Shown here in pieces: positions 17,722 through 25,141 of a stretch of DNA of 64,000 nucleotides. Under the pieces are notes generated by a model that saw nothing but the letters and a program-made list of their open reading frames with translations, made no database searches and was not told where the DNA came from. Positions within the stretch are counted from its first letter, which is position 1. Every line of letters begins with the position of its first letter. Source of the stretch: CAJCIT01 sp963771305. GTDB taxonomy: Bacteria; Acidobacteriota; Terriglobia; Bryobacterales; Bryobacteraceae. The translations under genes were made by a program, and so were the position numbers. The stretch is from the NCBI GenBank assembly GCA_963771305.1, contig CAVYTS010000013.1, positions 186,001 through 250,000 of the forward strand, written 5' to 3'.

Positions 17722-17997
17722 TTACGATCGCGAGATGCGCCGAGCGCGCAGAAGGGAGGTGAAACCAAAAGCGGCCATGATGATTCCGAAGATTAGAGTG
17801 ATGGTGAGCTGGCCTCCGCTGCGCGGGTCCGAATTAAGCGATTTGTAAAAACTGTAGGCGCGGTAGAAGGCGGGGATGGCGAACAACAGGAAAAAAGCGC
17901 CGATGAGCTGATTCCAAATGATGCGGGCCGGTTTAACAACGTGTGGAACGACGTGTTTGGTGAAGTTCCTCGCGATGCCCGGTTTGAGTCTCACCAC
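17722..17997 (-). CDS. Small two-helix membrane protein
   Basis: 91 residues: basic N-terminus (MVRLKPGIARNFTKH), hydrophobic segment LIGAFFLLFAIPAFYRAYSF, a short loop with SDPRSGGQ, and a second segment LTITLIFGIIMAAFGFTSLL ending in RARRISRS. Both segments are long enough to span the inner membrane, with both ends basic and so probably cytoplasmic. No family recognised. Stands alone between copy 3 of the hairpin element and a divergent small gene. Confidence 0.7.
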   Translation of the reverse strand: MVRLKPGIARNFTKHVVPHVVKPARIIWNQLIGAFFLLFAIPAFYRAYSFYKSLNSDPRSGGQLTITLIFGIIMAAFGFTSLLRARRISRS

Positions 17998-18107
17998 GCC
18001 TTCAGGTTAGCATCCGTTGGAAGGGTATGAATCGGTAGACGTGAAAGCGGCCAAACATGCGATTCGGATGCTACGCTTAAGGTACCCGGAAGGGAGCTGA
18101 CTTTCTC

Positions 18108-18428
18108 TTGGACGACCGTTTAAAAGACTTGATGCAGGAGCTTGGGAACGCGATCAACGAGTCGTTGTCCGATTCCGACCGGATTGCCTCGGCCATTGGC
18201 GAGATCAAGCAGGCCGGATACGACGTCTTTCTGGTGCTGGAGGCAACGATCGGGTTCAATAAGCGCGACGAATCGGAAGAGTCCGACGAAGACGAGCACC
18301 CCACGGAACACCCGGGCGAGCCGGCGAAGCTCGAGTCGGCCGGGCGAATCAAGCTCACATCCTCGGACCACAAGTTCCTTCGCGCACTGAAGATTTCGGT
18401 TGACGAAGACCGAAAACGCCCTGACTAG
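18108..18428 (+). CDS. Small acidic conserved protein
   Basis: 106 residues from TTG 18108, preceded by GGGAG at a suitable distance. Two helices at the start (DRLKDLMQELGNAINESLSD, ASAIGEIKQAGYDVFLVLEA) are followed by a long acidic, probably disordered linker and a short C-terminal element (TSSDHKFLRALKISVDED). I recall similar proteins only in Acidobacteria, without function. Overlaps the end of the convergent glycosyltransferase gene by four bases. Confidence 0.7.
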   Translation: MDDRLKDLMQELGNAINESLSDSDRIASAIGEIKQAGYDVFLVLEATIGFNKRDESEESDEDEHPTEHPGEPAKLESAGRIKLTSSDHKFLRALKISVDEDRKRPD

Positions 18429-19474
18429 AGCTTCAAAAGTTCCCGATACACTTCGTACGTTTGATGGACCGCGCGGGTCCAGGGAAACTCTGTTGCACGC
18501 AAACGACCCCGTTGGGAGAGATCGGCGCGGAGGTTCTCGTCTTGAATCAGCTGGGCCAGACCTGCGGCAATCTCGTCGGTGTTGAGAGGATCTACTAAGA
18601 GAGCTGCGTCGCCAGCTACTTCGGGCAGAGCCGACCGATTGGACGTCAGAACAGGAATCCCAAACGCCATGGCTTCCAAAACCGGAATGCCAAATCCCTC
18701 GTCAAGCGACGGAAACGCGAAAATCGCAGCCCGTTGATACAAGGATCTCAATTGCTCCGAGGAGACGTAGCCGGTGACCTCAATCCGCTCACGGGCCGGC
18801 GAGCGAGCGATCCGGTCGAGGATCGCGGGGGCGCCATAGCCGCTGGGAGAGCCGGCCAGGATCAACCTCCATTTCGTGGAAGCGCTTTCAAACGCCTCGA
18901 TAAGCCGCACCGTATTCTTACGTTTCTGTAGAGCGCCTACTGTGAGGATCAGTTTGTCGCGCACGACGGGAACAGGGTCGATGGGCGAAAGGTCCGTTCC
19001 GTGGGCGATGACGCGAACGCGAGACGGATCCACGCCGAGCAGCGAGCTTACCTGGCCGGCGGTGAATGCGGAGACCGCAATGATGAGGTCGGAGTTGGCA
19101 GTTGCGCGCTTGGCCTGATCGGCGAATCGGTTTCGGAATTCGGCGGTAGAGTATTCCTCGGTGAGGACGAAGAGATCGTGAAAGGTGGTGACGACGCGAG
19201 GCGACGGGCGGCGGTCGATGCGCTGATTGAGAGCGTGGAATAGATCGGCATCGATGGGGATGGGTGATTGCAGGAGGCGGACGCTAACAGGCGCGGCGGA
19301 AGGGGCTCCTGGCTTTCGGAAGAGGTTCTTGCGGAAGTGGCGGAAGCGCAGGCAGTGAACGAACTCATCGCCTGGGTAGGACGAAGCGAGGCCATCGAGA
19401 ATGTGACGCGAATAAATGCCGACGCCGGTGGGATTGGGATCCGCTGCGTACGTGGCGTCCAGAGCAATTCGCAC
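18425..19474 (-). CDS. Glycosyltransferase family 4
   Basis: 349 residues with two Rossmann domains typical of GT-B retaining transferases. N-terminal MRIALDATYAADPNPTGVGIY, then DLIIAVSAFTAGQVSSLLGV, donor-domain opening LILTVGALQKRKNTVRLIEA, and the E-x7-E motif region FPSLDEGFGIPVLEAMAFG near 265. Transfers a sugar from a nucleotide donor, most likely in polysaccharide or glycan assembly; acceptor unknown. No other polysaccharide gene adjoins. Downstream of it in reverse order is the broken sigma-54 activator. Confidence 0.9.
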   Translation of the reverse strand: MRIALDATYAADPNPTGVGIYSRHILDGLASSYPGDEFVHCLRFRHFRKNLFRKPGAPSAAPVSVRLLQSPIPIDADLFHALNQRIDRRPSPRVVTTFHDLFVLTEEYSTAEFRNRFADQAKRATANSDLIIAVSAFTAGQVSSLLGVDPSRVRVIAHGTDLSPIDPVPVVRDKLILTVGALQKRKNTVRLIEAFESASTKWRLILAGSPSGYGAPAILDRIARSPARERIEVTGYVSSEQLRSLYQRAAIFAFPSLDEGFGIPVLEAMAFGIPVLTSNRSALPEVAGDAALLVDPLNTDEIAAGLAQLIQDENLRADLSQRGRLRATEFPWTRAVHQTYEVYRELLKL

Positions 19475-19513
19475 GATGACCAGTGTGGCACGGTGAAGCT
19501 TTAGCGATTTTGC

Positions 19514-20504
19514 TTACAATCCGTATTCCTTGAGCTTGCGATAGAGGCTGGTGCGGCCGATGCCCAGTAGAGCGGAGGCGACAGTGCGGTCTCCCTTGGT
19601 GTAACGGATGGCTTGGAGGATGGCCCGTTTTTCCACCTCGGCCAGCGGAAGAACAGACTGGGAACCAGCTAAGCTAAGAACGAGGAGACTTGCGATGGAG
19701 TGTCGTACGATTCGGCCGTCACCTGCCTTTCGAGTGAGCGGTTGAGCACAAACGACGGAAGGTCAGCGCCGTTCAGCCAAGGGCCGGAGTTCATCGCGAT
19801 CATCTGCTGGAGGACGTGTTCGAGTTCGCGCACGTTGCCCGGCCGCTCATATTCCAAGAGGGCGTCCATCACTTCTTCCGTGAGGCGATGGCCATTCCCA
19901 TAGATGTTGATGAAGTGCGCGATGAGGACGGAGATATCGTCTTTGCGTTCGCGAAGCGGGGGAATGCGGAGACGCATGACGTTGAGGCGGTAGAAAAGGT
20001 CCTGGCGAAAACGCTGCGCCTGGACTTCGGCGCCCAGATCGCGATTGGTGGCCGCGATGACGCGGAAGTTCGAGCTGCGCTGGCCGAGCCCGCCGACCGC
20101 TCGAAACTCCTTCTTTTGCAAGACCCGAAGCAGTTTCATCTGGAGATCGGGAGGCAGCTCACCGATCTCGTCGAAAAACGCGGTGCCACCATTAGCGGAA
20201 TCGAGGAGACCTAGCTTTGCGGTGTGGCACCGGTAAACGCACCCTTGGAGTAGCCGAAGAGTTCACTCTCCATGAGCGGACCGACGAGAGAGGAGCAATC
20301 GATGACGACGAACAGGCCGCGGCCCTCGACGTTGTGGATGGCCCGGGCCACCAGTTCCTTTCCGGTTCCAGTTTCACCGAGGATGAGATCCGGGAAGTGC
20401 GAGCGACCCATTCGCATGAGCAGGCGATGGATCTCCTTCATGCTCGCGGAGGATCCAATCAAGCGGGCAATTGGCGAAGTGTCAAACGCGACCTGAGGTT
20501 GCAC
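19514..20504 (-). pseudogene. Sigma-54-dependent transcriptional activator (AAA+ and Fis-type HTH), frameshifted
   Basis: Reading across frames: Walker A GETGTGKELVARAIH, sigma-54 contact loop YSKGAFTGA, Walker B region GGTAFFDEIGELP, sensor AATNRDLGAEV, R-finger region FRQDLFYRLNVMRLRIPPLR, and a C-terminal Fis helix-turn-helix AILQAIRYTKGDRTVASALL. Two lesions: about one base lost near 20216-20220 right after GAFTGATPQ, giving a TAG; and a tandem duplication of five bases (GCTAA twice, 19668-19677) that shifts the frame before the HTH. Removing one unit restores SSFLAGSQSVLPLAEVEKRA. No receiver domain precedes the AAA+ domain; the start may be GTG 20504. Confidence 0.88.
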
Positions 20505-20593
20505 GATAGTCCCGATCTCTGGAGACAGATTTTCCAGTAAGGAAGTGCAATTGCAGGCCGAAAGTTCTCTTATGCCTTGGGGGTCGGCAAATA

Positions 20594-21394
20594 CTACTGG
20601 GCAACTTGCGATGCGGGAGCCGGCGTAGGCGATACCGGCGTGGGGTCGAGATGTACGACGAAGACCTCGAATCCGAGTTCCTGTTGAAGACGAGAGGCGA
20701 GATCCTGCGCGTCGGCAATCGAGGGCGCCTTGCCCACGAGAACCCTATAAAGCATAGGATTGCCGGCGCGAATGACGAGTTGGGCGGTCCCGTATTCGTC
20801 AGCGAGCTTCGTCCGCAGATGTTCGGCGCTCTCATGGACAGAGTAGGCGCCGATCTGGACGGCATAGAAGTCGCCTAGTATGACCGGAGCGTTTGGCGCA
20901 GGGGTGGCTTTGGCCGCTATGACGTCCGTGTCGGGATGGGGAGCACTGATGACTTGCAAGCGGACAGGGCCGACGCCGGGCCCTAGTAACTCAATCTGGC
21001 GGGCGGCGGCCTTGGAGAGATCGATGATGCGGCCATCTACAAATGGTCCGCGGTCGGTAATGCGAACATCGACCGTGCGGCCATTCGACAGATTCGTGAC
21101 ATGGACCCAGGTATTGAAGGGCATGGTGCGGTGCGCGGCCGTCAACTTCTCCATGTCATAGATTTCGCCGTCGGCCGCCTGACGCCCGTGATAGGGAGGA
21201 CCATACCAACTGGCAAGACCATCTTCCGTGGTACCGGGAGGCGCTGGGATGGCCGGTGCGGCATGAGAGTGAGGCGCCGGAGCAGGAGGATGAGCGGGAG
21301 CGGTCGCAACTTTCGATTTATGCCCGCATCCGCAAAGCGCGAGTGCGATGAAGGCCGCTGGCACTGAGACGGGAGTGATTCGCGAAATATGCAC
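20594..21394 (-). CDS. rlpA: RlpA-family septal ring lipoprotein (DPBB and SPOR domains)
   Basis: 266 residues from GTG 21394 (frame open to 21514, but that part is not protein-like). Lipoprotein signal with lipobox ALCGCG, a proline/alanine linker, the double-psi beta-barrel (GLASWYGPPYHGRQAADGE, MPFNTWVHVTNLSNGR, VDVRITDRGPFVDGRIIDLS with the Asp-Arg-Gly-Pro-Phe active region), and a C-terminal SPOR domain (FYAVQIGAYSVHESAEHLRT) that binds denuded glycan at the septum. RlpA cuts naked glycan strands as a lytic transglycosylase in some bacteria. Outer-membrane-anchored, periplasmic. Confidence 0.93.
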   Translation of the reverse strand: MHISRITPVSVPAAFIALALCGCGHKSKVATAPAHPPAPAPHSHAAPAIPAPPGTTEDGLASWYGPPYHGRQAADGEIYDMEKLTAAHRTMPFNTWVHVTNLSNGRTVDVRITDRGPFVDGRIIDLSKAAARQIELLGPGVGPVRLQVISAPHPDTDVIAAKATPAPNAPVILGDFYAVQIGAYSVHESAEHLRTKLADEYGTAQLVIRAGNPMLYRVLVGKAPSIADAQDLASRLQQELGFEVFVVHLDPTPVSPTPAPASQVAQ

Positions 21395-21541
21395 CGCTGT
21401 GGACGATGGTAGCCATCTAAAGTGGTCCACGCAAGGTGGCGACGGGTGGATTTTCTCCCTAAAACATTTCGGGCGGTTGTGTTTAATCCGATTTTGGGTG
21501 GTTTGGCGAGTCACTTGCTGTGGCTCTTTGTGATTTTTTTC

Positions 21542-21570
21542 TTGACTTCTCTTCTGAGAGATCTTATATA
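21542..21570 (+). promoter_or_regulatory. Sigma-70-type promoter of the 22-residue lysine-rich peptide gene
   Basis: TTGACT (21542-21547), 17-base spacer, TATATA (21565-21570). Near-consensus and in an AT-rich patch, unlike the surroundings. Predicted transcript start about 21577, giving a leader of about 50 bases. Confidence 0.8.
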
Positions 21571-21626
21571 TGAATCACACTGCGATCTAGCTGATTGCAG
21601 ATTTACGTTTAGGGAGAATCAATCGA

Positions 21627-21695
21627 ATGAAGAACGCAACCAAGAAGGCTGTTAAGAAGGCCGCCAAAAAGGCCCCAGCCAAAAAGAAGAAGTAG
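21627..21695 (+). CDS. 22-residue lysine/alanine-rich (histone H1 tail-like) peptide
   Basis: Encodes MKNATKKAVKKAAKKAPAKK and two more lysines. Half of the residues are Lys, most of the rest Ala, in KKAxKKA steps like the C-terminal tails of eukaryotic H1 and bacterial AlgP/Hc1-type proteins. It has a near-consensus promoter, a strong ribosome-binding site (AGGGAGA, 9 bases before ATG) and a rho-independent terminator 36 bases after the stop, so it is a complete small transcription unit and not chance. A second gene of this type is at 37492 with an almost identical leader (GGGAGAATCAATCG here). Expected to bind DNA or RNA non-specifically; role unknown. Confidence 0.8.
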   Translation: MKNATKKAVKKAAKKAPAKKKK

Positions 21696-21731
21696 ACACC
21701 ATTTCCCCTTGCAAGGGGATCAACCAAAAGA

Positions 21732-21759
21732 AACGCCTCCGCAGTTTGGAGGCGTTTTT
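21732..21759. terminator. Rho-independent terminator, usable on both strands
   Basis: Stem AACGCCTCC / GGAGGCGTT around a GCAGTTT loop followed by a T-run on the plus strand. On the minus strand the stem is followed by TTTCTTTT and directly follows the stop of the MidA-like gene, so it can serve both convergent units. Confidence 0.92.
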
Positions 21760-22745
21760 CATTTTGCGGACGGCTTGCGCAACAACATGACGTGGAACGA
21801 GTCTCCCATCCCGTAGACGAGCTGCTTCCATTGCAAGCGCCAGTGGGCATCAGCCGAGTGCCAACGGCGAGTGAGTTCCTCTTCACCCCAGATGGAGAGT
21901 GCCCAAGATGCAAACGATTGACGCGCAACTAATTCAAATCCCGAGCGCAGGGCCGAATCAGTGAGTGCGGCCAGATTCACGTGCGCGGTGATGTCCTGGC
22001 CGCCTGGGTCAGCCAGAACGTCCTCGACAGCCTGGTGTTTCCGATAAGACATGAGCGATCCGAAAGGAAAACGCGCCAGTTCGCGGACTTGATAGCCATA
22101 GTCGATAACCAGAAGGAAGCCCGAGCTCAAGAACGTCGCAATCCTCGCTAGCCAATGTTCCGCTGCGAGGTTCACTTCGAGGAGGCCACCATCCGGCACG
22201 GACTGCCCGTAAATCTCCGCGTACTTCGCCAACGGTGGAAGCAGTCGGGGGCTGGTGGCGAATTCGAAGCGAGCGTTCGCAGCCACGACGCAAAGCTCGC
22301 GCCAAGCGGGACCGCAGCGGCGAAGCAAGTGCACCGGTAAAGCATCGAAGAATTCGTTGGCGAGGACAAGGCCTTGCATTTGGCTTGGCAGTTCTCCCCG
22401 ACCGAAATCGTAGTCCCTGTATTTCCAGAGGGCGAGTGCTTGGGACATCTCACCGCGACCCGAACCCACCTCGAAGACCGAGAAGTCGGAATCCGTCTCC
22501 AACTGGGCGACGAAGGACGCCATCAGTTCACCAAAGACCGGCTGCAGTTGCTCGGCGGTATAGAAGTCGCCTCCGCGGCCGAAAGGTTGCGGAGCTTTGC
22601 GGTAGTAGCCGGAGGAGGGATCGTACAGGGCGAGCTCCATGAACCGCGCGAACGAGATGGGTCCGAGCCGATGGATCTCACTAGTGATTCTTTCGGCGAG
22701 GTCGGATTGGCTCGGCACGCCCTCATTATCCTGGACAAGTTCCAT
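21759..22745 (-). CDS. MidA/NDUFAF7-type SAM-dependent methyltransferase
   Basis: About 328 residues from ATG 22745 (ATG 22757 four codons upstream is possible). Family features: GPISFARFMELALYDPSSGY at the start, GDFYTAEQLQPVFGELMA, SAM loop FEVGSGRGEMSQAL, LANEFFDALPVH, and FLLVIDYGYQVREL. In mitochondria NDUFAF7 methylates an arginine of complex I; the target in bacteria is unknown. The start lies only 11 bases from the divergent TIM-barrel gene, so its promoter must lie inside that gene's coding sequence. Confidence 0.9.
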   Translation of the reverse strand: MELVQDNEGVPSQSDLAERITSEIHRLGPISFARFMELALYDPSSGYYRKAPQPFGRGGDFYTAEQLQPVFGELMASFVAQLETDSDFSVFEVGSGRGEMSQALALWKYRDYDFGRGELPSQMQGLVLANEFFDALPVHLLRRCGPAWRELCVVAANARFEFATSPRLLPPLAKYAEIYGQSVPDGGLLEVNLAAEHWLARIATFLSSGFLLVIDYGYQVRELARFPFGSLMSYRKHQAVEDVLADPGGQDITAHVNLAALTDSALRSGFELVARQSFASWALSIWGEEELTRRWHSADAHWRLQWKQLVYGMGDSFHVMLLRKPSAK

Positions 22746-22756
22746 ATGATGTAGCA

Positions 22757-23767
22757 ATGGCCATCCGTCTCGGTTACGACACGTATACGATACGAGCGCT
22801 GAATTGGAACGCCTTTCAGCATCTGGATTACGCTCAGCAACAGAAACTGGACGCCATACAGTTCTCGGACCTGAGCAACTTTGAGAGCCTTGAGCCGGCG
22901 TACCTGGCGAAGGTGAAGGCGCGTGGCGAGGAGTTGGGGATCCGGATCGATGCCGGCATCGGATGCGTGTGCGAACTGTCGAAGAGCTGGAACTCCAGGC
23001 GTGGGGCGCCCGCTGCGTTGCTGGAACAAGGGCTGGAGGTAGCGCATGCGATTGGCGCGACGGTCATGCGCTGCTACATGGGATCGCAATTGGACCGATA
23101 CGGGGATAAGCCGCTTGAGCAACTAATGGAGGCGACCGCAAAGAACTTCAAGGCGGTCCGAGCGAAGGCAGTGGATCTGAACGTAAAGATTGCGATTGAG
23201 AACCACAAGGACATGCAATCGTGGCAGGCCAGGACGTTAATTGCAGAAGCGGGAAAGGATTACGTGGCGTCCAACCTGGATTTGGGAAACCCATGCAACG
23301 TCATGGAGGATCCGCAGACGGCCCTGGAGACGCTGGGGCCGTTTGCGGCGACCACGCACATTCGCGATACGGCGGTGTATGAGGTTCCGCGGGGTGCGGC
23401 GGTTCAATGGACAGCCTTGGGCGACGGCAGCGTCAACTTCAAGAAGATTGTGAAGCGGTATGAAGAGATTTGTTCGGCGGCATCATTTCATTTGGAAATC
23501 ATCACTGGCCGGCCGCCGGAGACTCTACCCTACTTAGAGACGGCTTTTTGGAAGACCTATCAGGGGATGCCGGCGCGTGACTTTGCGGCGTTCATCGCGC
23601 TTGCGAAATCGGGGCAACCGTTCGCTGGCAGGATGGTGATTGAAGACGTGGAAGGCAAAGCGCCGAGTGGTCCTTTCAAGCCGGCCTTGGAGTATCAGCA
23701 GAAATACGACCTGGAGCGAAGCTTTCAGTACGCGAAGGAAGTGCTGGGCGTTGGCATGAGACGGTAG
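22757..23767 (+). CDS. Sugar phosphate isomerase/epimerase-type TIM barrel
   Basis: 336 residues of the AP-endonuclease-2/xylose-isomerase-like fold: LGYDTYTIRALNWNAF, IRIDAGIGCVCELSKSW, VAHAIGATVMRCYMGSQ, VKIAIENHKDMQSWQ (metal-ligand Glu in IENH), SNLDLGNPCNVMEDP (Asp ligand), TTHIRDTAVYEVP (His). No signal peptide, so cytoplasmic. A divalent-metal sugar isomerase or epimerase; substrate cannot be given. Convergent with hpnE, 13 bases away. Confidence 0.85.
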   Translation: MAIRLGYDTYTIRALNWNAFQHLDYAQQQKLDAIQFSDLSNFESLEPAYLAKVKARGEELGIRIDAGIGCVCELSKSWNSRRGAPAALLEQGLEVAHAIGATVMRCYMGSQLDRYGDKPLEQLMEATAKNFKAVRAKAVDLNVKIAIENHKDMQSWQARTLIAEAGKDYVASNLDLGNPCNVMEDPQTALETLGPFAATTHIRDTAVYEVPRGAAVQWTALGDGSVNFKKIVKRYEEICSAASFHLEIITGRPPETLPYLETAFWKTYQGMPARDFAAFIALAKSGQPFAGRMVIEDVEGKAPSGPFKPALEYQQKYDLERSFQYAKEVLGVGMRR

Positions 23768-23780
23768 AGGCCGCCGTCCG

Positions 23781-25136
23781 TCAAGCGATGTCGGGCAGAA
23801 GGAAACTCTTTGGCTGACCGAAGGCGCGCGTGACTGCCTCAGAAGCGATATATCCGCTACGAACAGCTCCTTCCATCGTGGCCGGCCAGCCGCTCTGCGT
23901 CCAATCGCCGGCGAGGAACAGGTTGGGAATGGGCGTTTCGGCGCCAGGGCGTTTCGCTTCGAGACCTGGAACGGCCGAGAATGTCGCACGGACTTCCTTC
24001 ACAACATGCGCCCGCTCGAGGCGTGCATTCGCCGCAGCAGGGAAAAACTCGCTAAGCTCGCGGACGGCGAGATCGATAATTTCCGCGCGTCCCATGTCAA
24101 CGAGGGAGCGGGAGGCGCTCACGACCAGTTGCACGTACTTGCCTTCGGACTTGTTGTAGAGCCATTGGATAGTGCGATCGAGCAGGGTTGCATGCGGCAG
24201 GTTCGTGATGGGCCGATCGAACCAGAGGTGAATACCCGTGATCGGTGAGTGCTGGAACGAAGATAGATCCAACGTCTCTTGGGGCATAAGAGCACTGAAG
24301 CGCTCGAAGGGCACAGCTGACACGTAGGCGTCGGCCTGGATAATTCCATCGGCTATCTGAATTCCAGAAACAATACCGGAGGCTATGCAAAGACGCTGAG
24401 CGCTGGAGCGGGGCCGAATCTCTACCGAGGGATAGGCGACCCAGACGTCCGGCGAATAGAGGTCGGCCAACGGGACATTGGGAACACCCATTTCATAAGA
24501 ATCGTTGTGCGCCAGGAACCCGAGCCAGAAGACCTGGAGGCCGTGGGAGGCGGCCATGCGATCGAGTTCTTCATTGATTGCGCTGAGCAGCACCTGACGC
24601 CAGAACCGTTCCAACGCAACCGGGCCCTGCTTCTTTTCCTGAAGCCAGGCGAGCATGGTGATCTGGTCGAGATCCTTGCGGGTTTTGTATTCGGACTTCA
24701 CGGCGAGCAGGCCACGAGCCACGTCGAGTTTGTCTCGAAGCGAAAGGAAACGAAGGCGAGCGAAAGATTCGGTGAAATGCAGGGGCGCGGGAAGGAGGCC
24801 GCGCTGCATAACGGACATTCGGCCGCCAGGCTCGATCCAGAAGAACTCGCGATAGAAGTGGATACGATTTTCGACACCCAAGCGTCGGTAGAAATCGATC
24901 AGGTTGTTACAGCAGCGCAGGAGGATGTGCTGGCAGTTGTCAATTGTGATGGCGCCGTCCTCGGCGTTGTTCAGAGGGTATGAGGTAGCGCGGCCGCCTA
25001 GAAAGGGCCGCGCTTCGAGAACGGTCGTGCGGTAGCCCGATGAACCTAATGCCAGGGCAGTCGAGAGGCCAGCCAGTCCGCCACCTACGATAGCCACGTG
25101 GACGGGCCGTTCCTGCGGCGGATTCAAGCGCGACAC
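23781..25136 (-). CDS. hpnE: Hydroxysqualene dehydroxylase-type FAD amine oxidoreductase
   Basis: 451 residues. N-terminal FAD-binding VAIVGGGLAGLSTALALGSS and LEARPFLGGRATSYP, then TIDNCQHILLRCCNNLIDFY, a signature of HpnE rather than phytoene desaturase, and the C-terminal FAD site NLFLAGDWTQSGWPATMEGA. HpnE reduces hydroxysqualene to squalene in hopanoid synthesis together with HpnC and HpnD, neither of which is here. It follows trpEG by five bases and is almost certainly co-transcribed with it, an unusual coupling of tryptophan and hopanoid genes. Confidence 0.87.
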   Translation of the reverse strand: MSRLNPPQERPVHVAIVGGGLAGLSTALALGSSGYRTTVLEARPFLGGRATSYPLNNAEDGAITIDNCQHILLRCCNNLIDFYRRLGVENRIHFYREFFWIEPGGRMSVMQRGLLPAPLHFTESFARLRFLSLRDKLDVARGLLAVKSEYKTRKDLDQITMLAWLQEKKQGPVALERFWRQVLLSAINEELDRMAASHGLQVFWLGFLAHNDSYEMGVPNVPLADLYSPDVWVAYPSVEIRPRSSAQRLCIASGIVSGIQIADGIIQADAYVSAVPFERFSALMPQETLDLSSFQHSPITGIHLWFDRPITNLPHATLLDRTIQWLYNKSEGKYVQLVVSASRSLVDMGRAEIIDLAVRELSEFFPAAANARLERAHVVKEVRATFSAVPGLEAKRPGAETPIPNLFLAGDWTQSGWPATMEGAVRSGYIASEAVTRAFGQPKSFLLPDIA

Positions 25137-25141
25137 GGAAA

